Part shown: positions 1 to 8,158 of the stretch, in pieces | Layout: every line of letters begins with the position of its first letter | Numbering within the stretch: position 1 is the first letter of the stretch | Source of the DNA: Alkalicoccobacillus murimartini | GTDB lineage: Bacteria; Bacillota; Bacilli; Bacillales; Bacillaceae_D | DNA: 64,000 nucleotides | NCBI RefSeq assembly: GCF_030813245.1 | Contig: NZ_JAUSUA010000005.1 | Span: 124,001 to 188,000, forward strand | Reading direction: 5' to 3' | The notes under the pieces: generated by a model | What the model was told of the DNA's origin: nothing | The model's database searches: none | Seen by the model: only the letters and a program-made list of their open reading frames with translations | Position numbers and translations under genes: made by a program

Positions 1-98
1 TCAAAACGCTTAAACCAGTCAAGTTTGATAATAAGTGACTTCACCGATTGGCATAGCGGACATTCCGCATCATAAAATATTAGGTGTTTTTTTGCCAT
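1..98 (-). CDS. DCC-family (DUF393, YuxK-like) thiol-disulfide oxidoreductase, N-terminal part only
   Basis: Only the first 32 codons lie in the window; the rest is beyond position 1. The readable N-terminus, MAKKHLIFYDAECPLCQSVK, has the aspartate plus CxxC arrangement (D-A-E-C-P-L-C) that marks the DCC/DUF393 family of small, thioredoxin-like predicted redox proteins. The usual glycine after the aspartate is alanine here. The ATG is preceded by a strong AGGAGGTCC site at 101-109. The gene follows the histidine phosphatase by 11 bp on the same strand, so the two are probably cotranscribed. The family's physiological substrate is not established. Confidence 0.8.
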   Translation of the reverse strand, partial: MAKKHLIFYDAECPLCQSVKSLIIKLDWFKRF

Positions 99-109
99 AC
101 AGGACCTCC

Positions 110-655
110 TTATGATTTCCATAGTCTAGTCATCGTTAATGAGCCATCTTCATCAGATGTGATCAAATAAACATCTGGATTACTTAATGACTGCCACTCT
201 CTAAATCCAAATCTAGGATCTACATAGTTTAGAAGCAATGAAAGTAAGTTCCCGTGACTCACAAGAGCGACTCTTTGCTCCGGACCTCTTAAGAGATCTT
301 CTAACACTTCAACGATGCGATTCTGAGCAATTTGACTAGACTCACCCTCTCCAACAACTTGATCCATATTCGAAAAAGAAGCTTCTAATTTCTCAAGCCA
401 ATCCTCTAGAGGCTGCTTGCTTAAAATTCGTTCTGTTAAACGCATGTCTAAGGTTAATTCAATCCCTTGTTGAGATCTTAACGGCTCAATGGATTGAACC
501 GCCCGTGTAAATGGACTTGATATGATTCGTTCAATATTTTCTTGTGAGAGAAACTCCGCTAATCGTTCTGCTTGCTGCGATCCTTCACCAGTAAGTTCTG
601 CATCAGGCTCCTGTCCACTTGCCGAACAATGACGAATAAGATAAATAGATTTCAC
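110..655 (-). CDS. histidine phosphatase superfamily protein (phosphoglycerate mutase-like)
   Basis: This 181-residue protein belongs to the histidine phosphatase superfamily, cytosolic enzymes that hydrolyse phosphate esters through a phosphohistidine. The N-terminal motif is L-I-R-H-C, with the catalytic H at residue 9; the third motif position is Cys instead of the usual Gly. A conserved S-P-x-x-R-A segment lies near residue 48, and the second histidine is in V-S-H-G-N near residue 134. The start codon is GTG, followed directly by the beta strand carrying RH. The size suits a small broad-specificity phosphatase, but the substrate cannot be read from sequence. It is probably the first gene of a two-gene unit with the DCC protein. 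Confidence 0.85.
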   Translation of the reverse strand: MKSIYLIRHCSASGQEPDAELTGEGSQQAERLAEFLSQENIERIISSPFTRAVQSIEPLRSQQGIELTLDMRLTERILSKQPLEDWLEKLEASFSNMDQVVGEGESSQIAQNRIVEVLEDLLRGPEQRVALVSHGNLLSLLLNYVDPRFGFREWQSLSNPDVYLITSDEDGSLTMTRLWKS

Positions 656-735
656 GCGCTCACTCCCTCATAATGAACATATACTCTACTTTACCATCTC
701 TGCATTTTTCTTAAACATCGAAAGGAGTAATTCGT

Positions 736-1155
736 ATGTATAAACAAAAAACAAAGGAAACGGATCATAGTGTCATTGAGTTCATTGAACAAGTTGAAAG
801 TCCCAAGAAACGTGAGGACGCCTACAAGCTTTTAGATCTATTCATCGAGACGAGTGGACATGAGGCAAAAATGTGGGGCCCAAGCATCATTGGATTTGGT
901 CGCTATCATTATCGGTATGAATCAGGACACGAAGGAGAAGCGCCACTTGTTGGGTTTTCACCTCGCAAAGCAAAAATTAGTCTATATTTTGCTACAGGTG
1001 ATTCAGAACGTGAACAGCTGTTGAGCAAACTTGGCAAACACACGTCTGGCAAAGCCTGCGTCTATATTAACAAGCTAGCAGACGTGGATGAAGATGTGTT
1101 GAAACAATTGATTAAGCAGTCCATTCGTTTTTTGAAAGAGGCATATCCGGAGTGA
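736..1155 (+). CDS. DUF1801 domain protein (YdhG-like)
   Basis: A 139-residue cytosolic protein with the DUF1801 fold. The N-terminal helix region V-I-E-F-I-E-Q-V and the central M-W-G-P-S-I-I-G-F-G segment are typical, as is the later F-S-P-R-K-A-K-I-S-L-Y strand followed by a C-terminal helical part. Members are small SRPBCC-adjacent or frataxin-like-fold proteins of unknown activity. An AAAGGAG site lies just before the ATG. It diverges from the phosphatase gene and is followed by a hairpin terminator. No operon partner is visible. Confidence 0.85.
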   Translation: MYKQKTKETDHSVIEFIEQVESPKKREDAYKLLDLFIETSGHEAKMWGPSIIGFGRYHYRYESGHEGEAPLVGFSPRKAKISLYFATGDSEREQLLSKLGKHTSGKACVYINKLADVDEDVLKQLIKQSIRFLKEAYPE

Positions 1156-1178
1156 ACGCACGTTTTCAAATCAATAAA

Positions 1179-1212
1179 AACGTTCCTAGGCATCCAATGC
1201 TCCAGGAACGTT
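1179..1212. terminator. hairpin terminator after the DUF1801 gene
   Basis: AACGTTCC pairs with GGAACGTT, with a second stem GCAT-cca-ATGC inside. It lies 24 bp after the DUF1801 stop and faces the end of the small minus-strand frame, so it may act in both directions. A short T-rich stretch (actgtttt) follows on the plus strand. Confidence 0.7.
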
Positions 1213-1226
1213 ACTGTTTTCTTCAG

Positions 1227-1448
1227 TTAAAAAACCCTACATATCCAATCTGTATCAACATCCATCATGACATTATGATCTAACTCCCCGTCCGCTTTTA
1301 TCCTTTCAAACTGGTGTAATCGGCAAAATACATCAGGGAAATCCCTCATTTCATACGTCATTCCCATTGCTTCCCTATACTTTTGCCTTAATTTCCTCAT
1401 ACGACATGCTTTTCCTGTTATATAAATGTCGTCTTCAAAGCCATCCAT
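1227..1448 (-). CDS. hypothetical small protein, possibly the remnant of a longer gene
   Basis: A 73-codon frame rich in charged and aromatic residues, with no family I recognise. There is no convincing ribosome binding site before the ATG. The reading frame stays open upstream of that ATG to a stop at 1497-1499, and the extra translated residues (A-I-C-S-W-L-A-L-S-C-D-D-L-I-I-R) also look protein-like, yet no ATG, GTG or TTG is available there. This fits either a short gene starting at the ATG or a gene that has lost its 5' end. Composition is more protein-like than a random frame, but expression is doubtful. Confidence 0.35.
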   Translation of the reverse strand: MDGFEDDIYITGKACRMRKLRQKYREAMGMTYEMRDFPDVFCRLHQFERIKADGELDHNVMMDVDTDWICRVF

Positions 1449-1588
1449 TCGAATAATCAGATCATCACAGCTGAGTGCTAGCCAGCTACATATAGCTTAG
1501 ATTTGTTTTAATTTTACATGAACATGAGACTCACTTCTATAGGCATCTAAACATACCCTAAAGAAAGCTGATAAAGGAGTTGAGATCC

Positions 1589-1864
1589 TTGTATTCTTTT
1601 AGTAATCGTATTGCTCCACCGCCTCAGGGCTTAGCAGCACCTCCACCCTTCTCTCCACCATTACCTGCTTTTCAGGTGGGGCCAACCGGTATTAGACGTT
1701 GTTTGTATCGTCCCACCTACATCTGGTTATTTAACGGGAATCAGTTTTGGTTCTTCCCTACTTTTGTTGGTCGGCAGAGTGTAATTGGATACCGTTGGAG
1801 CAGGTTTGGCTGGTTTAACTACATTATTGAACAAAGACAAATTCGTTCCTTTCAATGTTTTTAA
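1589..1864 (+). CDS. small proline/aromatic-rich conserved Bacillaceae protein
   Basis: A 91-residue protein begun at TTG (1589), chosen because the AAAGGAG site at 1573-1579 is then correctly spaced; an in-frame TTG at 1580 abuts that site. The N-terminal third is rich in Pro and Ala (A-P-P-P-Q-G-L-A-A-P-P-P). The C-terminal part carries R-R-C-L-Y-R-P-T-Y-I-W-L and F-W-F-F-P-T-F-V-G-R, a combination I recall from small spore-former proteins often mis-annotated as transporters. There is no clear signal peptide or membrane helix. A spore-surface role is possible but only inferred. Confidence 0.7.
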   Translation: MYSFSNRIAPPPQGLAAPPPFSPPLPAFQVGPTGIRRCLYRPTYIWLFNGNQFWFFPTFVGRQSVIGYRWSRFGWFNYIIEQRQIRSFQCF

Positions 1865-1867
1865 TAG

Positions 1868-1898
1868 ATTCGGAGCAGTGTATGAAACTGCTCCGAAT
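1868..1898 (+). terminator. perfect 12-bp hairpin after the small conserved gene
   Basis: ATTCGGAGCAGT pairs exactly with ACTGCTCCGAAT around a 7-nt loop, four bases after the stop codon. There is no clear T-tract afterwards, so it may act as an RNA 3'-end stabiliser or a weak terminator. Confidence 0.6.
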
Positions 1899-1971
1899 GA
1901 TTCTGTGCGCGTGTAATCACCGTAAAAGTGAGGTATGATTTAAGTAGTAAACTGTTTTACGGAGGAATAGT

Positions 1972-4900
1972 ATGTTTTTTATAAAAAAAGATTCAGTATC
2001 TGAAAAAAACATTGAAACCCTTGCATCCAGTGAAGAAGTCTTTAAGCGTGGGGTCAGCTATTACAATCGAGATAATGTTGGAGCGCTTGATTGGAACGAT
2101 GATCGGCTCCTTGTTGAAGCGGAGGTTTTTGGTTCAGAGGTATATAATACACATGTCTCGTTTTCAAAAGAAGGCGACATACAATACCCAGAGTGTACTT
2201 GCTATGCTTTTAGTAGTTATGAGGGATTGTGCAAACACCTAGTAGCTACATTACTTGAGATTAATTATTTTGTTTCCAAGCCTACTTCACCATTAGCTCA
2301 ACCAAAAACAAGCACAGGATTGGAACTCATATCAGCTTTTCAAAAGCAATTCCAAGTAACTAAGTCCAATCAACAACAAAGAGTTCCTCTCATCATAGAA
2401 TTTGAGTTGTTTTTTAGCACAGATTATTATAATCAACTGATTGAAACGGTAGACATCCGGGCGAGAGTTGGTGAGAAGAGACTTTACGTTATTCAGGATC
2501 TAGCCTCTTTTGTACATAGCGTTCATTTGAACATTCGGCGAGAGTTCACGAAGAACTTTACACTTGATCCACTCATTCATGAGATTCAACCTGAAGATAG
2601 AGCCATTTTAGAATTAATTATGAAAATAGACACTGCTAAGCAATCAACACATATGTACAAAAGCTCACGTAATAAGAATTACAGTATTCCATTATGGTTT
2701 ATCCATGAATTATTCGAACTGCTTACCCAAAGAAATGTTGTGACAAGCTATAGAAGTCCTCGTCCACAGCCCTTGAACATTCTTTCAGCCGAACAGTACA
2801 AGCCAATTGACATCGCACTAACGAAATTGGAAAATGACGAGTTGGCTTCACTGCAGCTTTTACAAGACTATGATTTCTTTAGTAAAGAATTTCAGGCCAT
2901 TATGAGCAACAACACGCTATTCCTTTTAACAAAAGATCAAGCAAGCGTGCTTGAAACACTGGTTATCAATAAAAAGTTTAATGAAAATCGAACGTTGGCT
3001 GAATTCCATCAAAGTGAGATGGAAGCATTCTGTTCCATCATCCTTCCACAAATTAAACAGGTAGCTAATGTTGAGATTGATCAGGAACTGGCATCTCTTA
3101 TTCAAAGTGAACCTCTTCAAGCGAAGCTACATTTAGATACTCAAAATGGACTTTTATCAGCTGATCTGACGTTTCAATACGGAACTCACACCATACATCC
3201 GCTAGAATCAAAAGAAGAAAACTCAGATAATCAGGTCATTCTAGTGCGGGATATTAAAAAGGAAGCTGTCATCTTTGATTTGTTACATGCCTATCCTTTT
3301 ACACGAATGGATAATATATACCTACTTGATGATGATGATTTGTTTGCTCCATTTTTATTCGAGCAGGTGCCTGTGCTTCAGGAGTACATGGAGGTATTCA
3401 CTACTTCAGGCATTAGACAAATGATTACTCCGCTTAATAAGCCACCTGTCGTTTCAATTGCTAAAAATGATCAATCTAATTGGCTTGATATTCAGTTTTC
3501 ACTGGATGGCATTCCTGCGGATGAAATGTCTGAGGTTCTTCAAGCCCTTAGAAACAAGCAAACGTATTACAAACTGAACAGTGGGGCTTTTATAAATTTT
3601 AAAGATAATCAATTTAACAGTATGAAGGATGCTCTAACTCAGTTTGGACCAGAAAAAGCAGCCCTATCTGAACATCTCTCTGTTCCACTATATAAGGCGT
3701 TAAGTTTGGAAGAAGAGTCAGCTGCAGCAATGAAGCTCTCCTCTCAGCTTAGAGATCTGTTGCGCAATATAGGAAGACCGGATTATATGGAGGGTGATAA
3801 GCCAGATGGGATCACAGCAGATCTACGAGAGTATCAGCTCACTGGGTATAGATGGATGACTACGCTTGAGAGTGTGGGGCTTGGGGGCGTTCTAGCAGAT
3901 GATATGGGGTTAGGTAAAACATTACAGACGATTACGTTTATTCAAGGTCTTCTAGCCAAACGTTCTCATGCTAGGATCATGATCATTGCTCCTGCCAGTC
4001 TCATTTATAATTGGCAACGAGAATTCGAGCGATTTGCACCTGGAGTTGATGTTGAGCTCTTGGTTGGTTCAAAAGCTGAACGTAGTAAGAAGAAATCTGA
4101 ATCCACTGCATCTGTTTGGATCACGTCCTATCCTTTAATCCAAAGGGACAGCGAGCTTTACTCAGATCAACAACTAGATGTCCTGATCCTTGATGAAGCT
4201 CAAGCAATCAAAAACGATACGTCCAAAACAGCAAAGTCGGTTCGCTCCATTCAAGCAAGTAGTTCTTTTGCTTTAACAGGTACACCCATTGAGAATCGTC
4301 TAGACGAACTATATTCACTATTTCATACATTACTTCCCGGCAGTCTTGGCACCAAAAAAGGATTTAAAGAAATGGAAAGTGCGGACATAGCGAAACGAGT
4401 CAGACCTTTTATCCTGCGTCGGATGAAGAAGGATGTTCTAACGGAATTACCGGATAAAATTGAACAGACACAGTATATTGATTTAACCGATGATCAAAAA
4501 AAGCTTTACGCTGTTCAAGTCAAAGAATTAACAAAGGATGTAGAAGAAGCATCTCGCACAGGGCAGTTCCAGGAAAAACGTATGCAGTTCTTAGCTGGGC
4601 TGACTAAGCTTAGGCAAATTTGCTGTCACCCACATTTAATTACTTCAACGGATAAGTCCTATACTTCCGGCAAACTAGATCGTTTGGTTGAATACGTTGA
4701 GGAAGGCTTAGCTGCGGGACAGCGTATGGTTATCTTTTCTCAGTTCACCTCGATGCTTGCGATTATTCGTGAAACATTCGATCAAAAAGAATGGCGTTAT
4801 CATTATCTTGATGGCCAAACACCAACCGATGAACGATTACAGCTTACCGAACGGTTTAACGAAGGAGAACACGAACTCTTTTTGATCTCTATGAAAGCAG

Positions 4901-5178
4901 GAGGAACGGGTCTAAACCTTACAGGGGGAGACACCGTCATCCTTTATGATACATGGTGGAATCCAGCAGTTGAACAACAGGCAGCAGACCGTGTCTATCG
5001 TTTTGGTCAAAAGAAAAATGTTCAAGTCGTTAAGCTCATTTCAACTGGAACCATTGAAGAAAAAATGCTTGCACTTCAAGAAAAGAAAAAGCACTTAATA
5101 GAAGAAGTTATTCAGTCTGGCGAACAAAAAGGAACAAGTCTCACAGCAGATGAAATTAAGGAATTGCTCCAAATGTAA
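1972..5178 (+). CDS. SWIM zinc-finger SNF2-family helicase (HepA/YwqA-like)
   Basis: A 1068-residue DNA-dependent ATPase of the SWI2/SNF2 superfamily. The N-terminus has a SWIM zinc finger with C75-x-C77 and C87-x-H89. A long middle region with little recognisable sequence corresponds to the bacterial SNF2-associated domain. The motor occupies roughly residues 620-1068: motif I D-D-M-G-L-G-K-T near 642-649, the DEAQ box near 741, S/T-G-T-P-I-E-N, and helicase-C motifs including G-G-T-G-L-N-L and Q-x-x-D-R-x-x-R-x-G-Q. Bacterial relatives act in transcription recycling or DNA repair, but the specific role here is unknown. The length is normal for the family. The start has a GGAGGAA site, and a long-stem terminator follows. 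Confidence 0.93.
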   Translation: MFFIKKDSVSEKNIETLASSEEVFKRGVSYYNRDNVGALDWNDDRLLVEAEVFGSEVYNTHVSFSKEGDIQYPECTCYAFSSYEGLCKHLVATLLEINYFVSKPTSPLAQPKTSTGLELISAFQKQFQVTKSNQQQRVPLIIEFELFFSTDYYNQLIETVDIRARVGEKRLYVIQDLASFVHSVHLNIRREFTKNFTLDPLIHEIQPEDRAILELIMKIDTAKQSTHMYKSSRNKNYSIPLWFIHELFELLTQRNVVTSYRSPRPQPLNILSAEQYKPIDIALTKLENDELASLQLLQDYDFFSKEFQAIMSNNTLFLLTKDQASVLETLVINKKFNENRTLAEFHQSEMEAFCSIILPQIKQVANVEIDQELASLIQSEPLQAKLHLDTQNGLLSADLTFQYGTHTIHPLESKEENSDNQVILVRDIKKEAVIFDLLHAYPFTRMDNIYLLDDDDLFAPFLFEQVPVLQEYMEVFTTSGIRQMITPLNKPPVVSIAKNDQSNWLDIQFSLDGIPADEMSEVLQALRNKQTYYKLNSGAFINFKDNQFNSMKDALTQFGPEKAALSEHLSVPLYKALSLEEESAAAMKLSSQLRDLLRNIGRPDYMEGDKPDGITADLREYQLTGYRWMTTLESVGLGGVLADDMGLGKTLQTITFIQGLLAKRSHARIMIIAPASLIYNWQREFERFAPGVDVELLVGSKAERSKKKSESTASVWITSYPLIQRDSELYSDQQLDVLILDEAQAIKNDTSKTAKSVRSIQASSSFALTGTPIENRLDELYSLFHTLLPGSLGTKKGFKEMESADIAKRVRPFILRRMKKDVLTELPDKIEQTQYIDLTDDQKKLYAVQVKELTKDVEEASRTGQFQEKRMQFLAGLTKLRQICCHPHLITSTDKSYTSGKLDRLVEYVEEGLAAGQRMVIFSQFTSMLAIIRETFDQKEWRYHYLDGQTPTDERLQLTERFNEGEHELFLISMKAGGTGLNLTGGDTVILYDTWWNPAVEQQAADRVYRFGQKKNVQVVKLISTGTIEEKMLALQEKKKHLIEEVIQSGEQKGTSLTADEIKELLQM

Positions 5179-5179
5179 A

Positions 5180-5240
5180 AAAAGACGAAATGGACATGAT
5201 GTGGCGTAAGTGCTACACCACACTGTCTATTTCGTCTTTT
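5180..5240 (+). terminator. long-stem terminator after the SNF2 gene
   Basis: AAAAGACGAAAT pairs with ATTTCGTCTTTT across an inner hairpin, and the 3' arm runs into a T-rich stretch. It begins directly after the helicase stop codon. Confidence 0.85.
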
Positions 5241-5248
5241 GTTTGTTT

Positions 5249-5432
5249 GAGGGTCTTAGTAAAGTTAGCTAGCCTCTTACTAAATATCGCGTAGCTCTTA
5301 GTCATGACCTTCATCTCTTACTAAAATCGGATCTGGCTTGGACTGACTAAGCTCTTTCTTGCTAACACCCTTTGTATCTTGATAGATTTTCATGCGTCTT
5401 ACTTAAAACGGCATTCTTCTTGATGATAGCTT
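5249..5432 (+). repeat. class B degenerate intergenic array, copy 1
   Basis: About eight related phrases with cores such as CTCTTACTAAA, GGTCTTAGTAAAG, TTCTTGCTAAC and GTCTTACTTAAAAC follow one another at about 20-30 nt spacing. They fill the gap between the convergent SNF2 and YfcC genes. One phrase, CTCTTACTAAAATCGGATC, is almost the same as CTCTTGGTAAAATTGGATC in the array at 31457-31677. No coding potential is seen. The function is unknown. Confidence 0.6.
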
Positions 5433-5441
5433 TTCACTACC

Positions 5442-6833
5442 TTATAATCCGGCTCCCCAGTTTGTTAACTGAGCAATAATTAGAAAAACAATCGACATCA
5501 CATACCACACAGCGAGTAATGGCCATATAAACTTTACCCATTTATCCCATGGTATTCTTGAAATCGCCAGCGTCGCCATAAAATAACCAGATGTAGGATA
5601 AAAGATATTTGCAAAGCCATCTCCAAACTGAAACGCAAGTACGGCAGTCTGTCTGGTTATGCCGACTATATCTGCGAGGCCTCCCATAATTGGCATGGTA
5701 ATCATCGCCTGCCCACTTCCAGATGGAACTAGAAAGTTAAAGGCTCCTTGTACAAACATCATAAATACAGCCGTTACTGGCTCTGGCATCGAGCTTACAA
5801 CCTGACTCGTGCCTTGTATAACTGTATCTAATATCTCGCCTTCCTCTAATATGACGGAGATTGAGCGTGCAATGCCTACAACCAATGCACCAAGTAAAAT
5901 CGATTGGAAGCCTTTATTAAATGCCTCGGCTAAATCATTGGCGCGAATTTTTGTGATTACACCAACAAGAATACCTATCGTAGCATAAAGTCCTCCTAGC
6001 TCTTTGAAATACCAGCCCCACTCGATCAGGCCGTAAATCATAAGTAGCACACCTGCAAACACAACTGCCGCCGCCAACAACTGTCGCTTAGATGCTTTCA
6101 TTTCACTTTCTTTCTCTTCTAAAAAATATGCGTCCATTTGATCATTATGTAAAAGACTTTTTGAAGGATCTTTCTTCACTTTTCTAGCATACAGACAAAC
6201 GAATAAAACACCCGTTATTAGTACAAAAACAAAGATGATACTGCGGTACCCTACCCCTTCGTACAATGGAATACCCGTCACATCATGGGCGACCCCAACC
6301 GTTGCAGGACCTGTGATAGCAGAAGTAAATCCTGCCACTGTACTCACCAAAACAACAGCCAATGCTGTCATCCTGTCATACCCAAGCCGCAGCATTAATG
6401 GAATGACCACAGGAGCAAAGACTAACGATAATTCAATCGCACTGGTAAACGTCGTCAGTAATGCAAGGGGAATCATTAATGCAGGGATCACCAAAATGGG
6501 TGTACGTTTAAAGGTTGATGAGAGCCTACCAATTCCGAGGCCAACTAATCCGCTACTTTCTAATACGGCGAACATTCCACCGATCATAAGGATTCCAAAA
6601 ATAATTTCTCCCGCTTCTATTAAACCACTCGGGATCGCGAACATTAAATCAAAGATAGATAAGTACGTTTTGTCCTCATATGAGAACGTTCCCGGCATTA
6701 AGATATTTGCTCCACTTTCAAGTTCCTCACGCTCAAAAGATCCAGATGGAACAACAAAAGTTGTTGCAAACGCAATAACTAAAATACTAACTAAAATGAC
6801 ATAAATATGAGGTACTTGAAATGGTTTTTTCAT
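5442..6833 (-). CDS. YfcC-family membrane carrier (DcuC/ArsB-NhaD superfamily)
   Basis: A 463-residue integral membrane protein with about 11-12 hydrophobic helices. The opening M-K-K-P-F-Q-V-P-H followed by a long hydrophobic helix and V-V-P-S-G-S-F-E-R-E-E is typical of the YfcC family. The conserved P-S-G-S-G-Q-A motif lies in the second half. Relatives are annotated as basic amino acid or C4-dicarboxylate carriers, so the substrate here is uncertain. The start has a TAGGAGG site 6 bp upstream, and a near-consensus sigma-A promoter lies just before it. The gene appears monocistronic and converges with the SNF2 gene across a repeat array. Confidence 0.88.
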   Translation of the reverse strand: MKKPFQVPHIYVILVSILVIAFATTFVVPSGSFEREELESGANILMPGTFSYEDKTYLSIFDLMFAIPSGLIEAGEIIFGILMIGGMFAVLESSGLVGLGIGRLSSTFKRTPILVIPALMIPLALLTTFTSAIELSLVFAPVVIPLMLRLGYDRMTALAVVLVSTVAGFTSAITGPATVGVAHDVTGIPLYEGVGYRSIIFVFVLITGVLFVCLYARKVKKDPSKSLLHNDQMDAYFLEEKESEMKASKRQLLAAAVVFAGVLLMIYGLIEWGWYFKELGGLYATIGILVGVITKIRANDLAEAFNKGFQSILLGALVVGIARSISVILEEGEILDTVIQGTSQVVSSMPEPVTAVFMMFVQGAFNFLVPSGSGQAMITMPIMGGLADIVGITRQTAVLAFQFGDGFANIFYPTSGYFMATLAISRIPWDKWVKFIWPLLAVWYVMSIVFLIIAQLTNWGAGL

Positions 6834-6855
6834 ATTCGCCTCCTATAAGGAGAGA

Positions 6856-6884
6856 ATTATAGAGAAAATTTTAAAGATTGTCTA
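6856..6884 (-). promoter_or_regulatory. sigma-A-type promoter for the YfcC carrier gene
   Basis: On the minus strand TAGACA (6879-6884) is followed after 17 bp by TATAAT (6856-6861), about 22 bp before the start codon. The -10 box is perfect and the -35 box matches 5 of 6. Confidence 0.75.
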
Positions 6885-7045
6885 TAATAATGTGAGAATA
6901 ACTTGCATGAAGTGTGTATAAATCTTCTTCCACAAGTAGACGAACTCCTTGCTTTTCATGTTCAATCTCTTTCATATAGACTTGTCAGATTAGGACGCGC
7001 ACACTACATGGTAAACTTTGTACATAAAAGAAATGAGTTGAGAGA

Positions 7046-7480
7046 ATGATGAAACGAGTAGATGTTGCCTCTGCGATTATCTGTGATGAGTATGGGCGAA
7101 TGTTATTAGTGAAGAATAGAAAAGGAACCGTCACGTATTGGACGCCGCCTGGTGGAGCTGTTGAAGCGGGGGAAACACTAGAAGAAGCCGCTATTCGTGA
7201 GGTTTTTGAAGAAACAGGTTTTCACGTAAACATCGGACGAATTCATTCTGTACGTGAAAAGTTATTTCATGAAATGAATGAACATGCGATGATTTTCTCC
7301 TTTTATGCAACGATTACTGGTGGAATGATGCAGAATAATGATCCTGATGAGGACATTGTAGACATTCAATGGGTTGAACATGTATCTGCAAAAGAATGGA
7401 TGCCTGAACTATACGCTTCCTTACAACTTCATGAAATAAATGAAAGCAAGTCTGCATTTTATCAATTTGAAAAGGAGTGA
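7046..7480 (+). CDS. Nudix hydrolase
   Basis: A 144-residue protein with a complete Nudix box GX5EX7REUXEEXGU near residues 36-58 (G-G-A-V-E-A-G-E-T then R-E-V-F-E-E-T-G). These cytosolic enzymes hydrolyse nucleoside diphosphates linked to another group, using divalent metal held by the REXXEE glutamates. The substrate is not predictable. Two adjacent ATG codons (7046 and 7049) are possible starts, with only a modest GAGAGA-like site before them. The stop overlaps the ribosome binding site of the downstream TPR gene, so the pair is translationally coupled. Confidence 0.9.
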   Translation: MMKRVDVASAIICDEYGRMLLVKNRKGTVTYWTPPGGAVEAGETLEEAAIREVFEETGFHVNIGRIHSVREKLFHEMNEHAMIFSFYATITGGMMQNNDPDEDIVDIQWVEHVSAKEWMPELYASLQLHEINESKSAFYQFEKE

Positions 7481-7485
7481 GCGCT

Positions 7486-7968
7486 ATGCTTGATGAAGCA
7501 AAAACATATTTAGATACCCAAGAATATAAAAAAGCTCAAAGTATTTTAGTGCCTTTAGCAACAGCGAATCCAGATGATGCTGAGATCAACTTTTACACGG
7601 CTAGCTCCTTTGATGCACTTGGTCTTGAAAAAGGAGCCATTCCTTATTATCAGGCTTCCTTAGCTAATGGACTTAAGAGTGAACTTCGACAGAGAGCCTA
7701 TGTCCAGCTTGGAAGTAGCCTGCGTTGCATAGGAAATTACAATGAAGCACTCGCTATTCTTCAAGAAGGACTCACAGAATTCCCAAACAATGCAGCGATA
7801 AAAACATTCCTTGCTATTACACAATATAATCTCAACACGCATCAAAACTCTACACAGTTATTACTGAATTTGCTCGTTGAAACCTCTTCAGACGAATGGA
7901 TTCAGAATTACAAAAGAGCACTTGGATTTTATGCTGAGCATCTTGATGAAACCTGGGAAACGGAATAG
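7486..7968 (+). CDS. tetratricopeptide-repeat protein
   Basis: A 160-residue soluble protein built mainly of TPR helices. Phrases such as Y-K-K-A-Q-S-I-L, G-A-I-P-Y-Y-Q-A-S-L and Y-N-E-A-L-A-I-L-Q-E-G-L repeat at about 34-residue spacing. TPR modules mediate protein contacts, and nothing here points to a partner. The ATG at 7486 is preferred because the AGGAG at 7473-7477 is spaced 8 bp from it; an upstream in-frame GTG lies inside that site. It follows the Nudix gene with 5 bp between stop and start. Confidence 0.85.
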   Translation: MLDEAKTYLDTQEYKKAQSILVPLATANPDDAEINFYTASSFDALGLEKGAIPYYQASLANGLKSELRQRAYVQLGSSLRCIGNYNEALAILQEGLTEFPNNAAIKTFLAITQYNLNTHQNSTQLLLNLLVETSSDEWIQNYKRALGFYAEHLDETWETE

Positions 7969-8008
7969 AACGTTCTACATGTTAATCGTTCATCAAATTA
8001 TCAAGAAG

Positions 8009-8100
8009 AGCTCATAGTCAACTCCACCCTTAATCAGGCGTTCTTCAAGATGGAATGTGATTCAGAAGCTCTTACCAAGCTAAGCATCCTCTTAACCAAG
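8009..8100 (+). repeat. possible weak class B intergenic array
   Basis: The spacer between the TPR gene and the convergent NSS symporter holds phrases resembling class B units: AGAAGAGCTCATAGTCAAC, GAAGCTCTTACCAAGC and CATCCTCTTAACCAAG. Cores are fewer and more diverged than in the arrays at 5249-5432 and 31457-31677, so membership is tentative. Confidence 0.35.
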
Positions 8101-8110
8101 AACGACCTAC

Positions 8111-8148
8111 AAAAAAGCGCAGGGTCATCAAATGATAACCACTACGCC
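8111..8148 (-). terminator. terminator of the NSS symporter gene
   Basis: Read on the minus strand, GCGTAG-TGGT-TATCA pairs imperfectly with TGATG-ACC-C-TGCGC and is followed by six T residues. It lies 10 bp beyond the symporter stop. Confidence 0.7.
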
Positions 8149-8158
8149 AAAACAACTC

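Noticed and set aside
6235-6804. 189-codon plus-strand frame opposite the YfcC carrier gene
   Set aside because: It is the antisense shadow of a well-supported membrane protein, with biased composition and no ribosome binding site.
8001-8040. SAM (S-box) riboswitch, suggested by TTATCAAGAAGAGC
   Set aside because: The following GGAGGGA and GAAACCC-type core elements are missing, and the site lies between convergent genes rather than upstream of a start.
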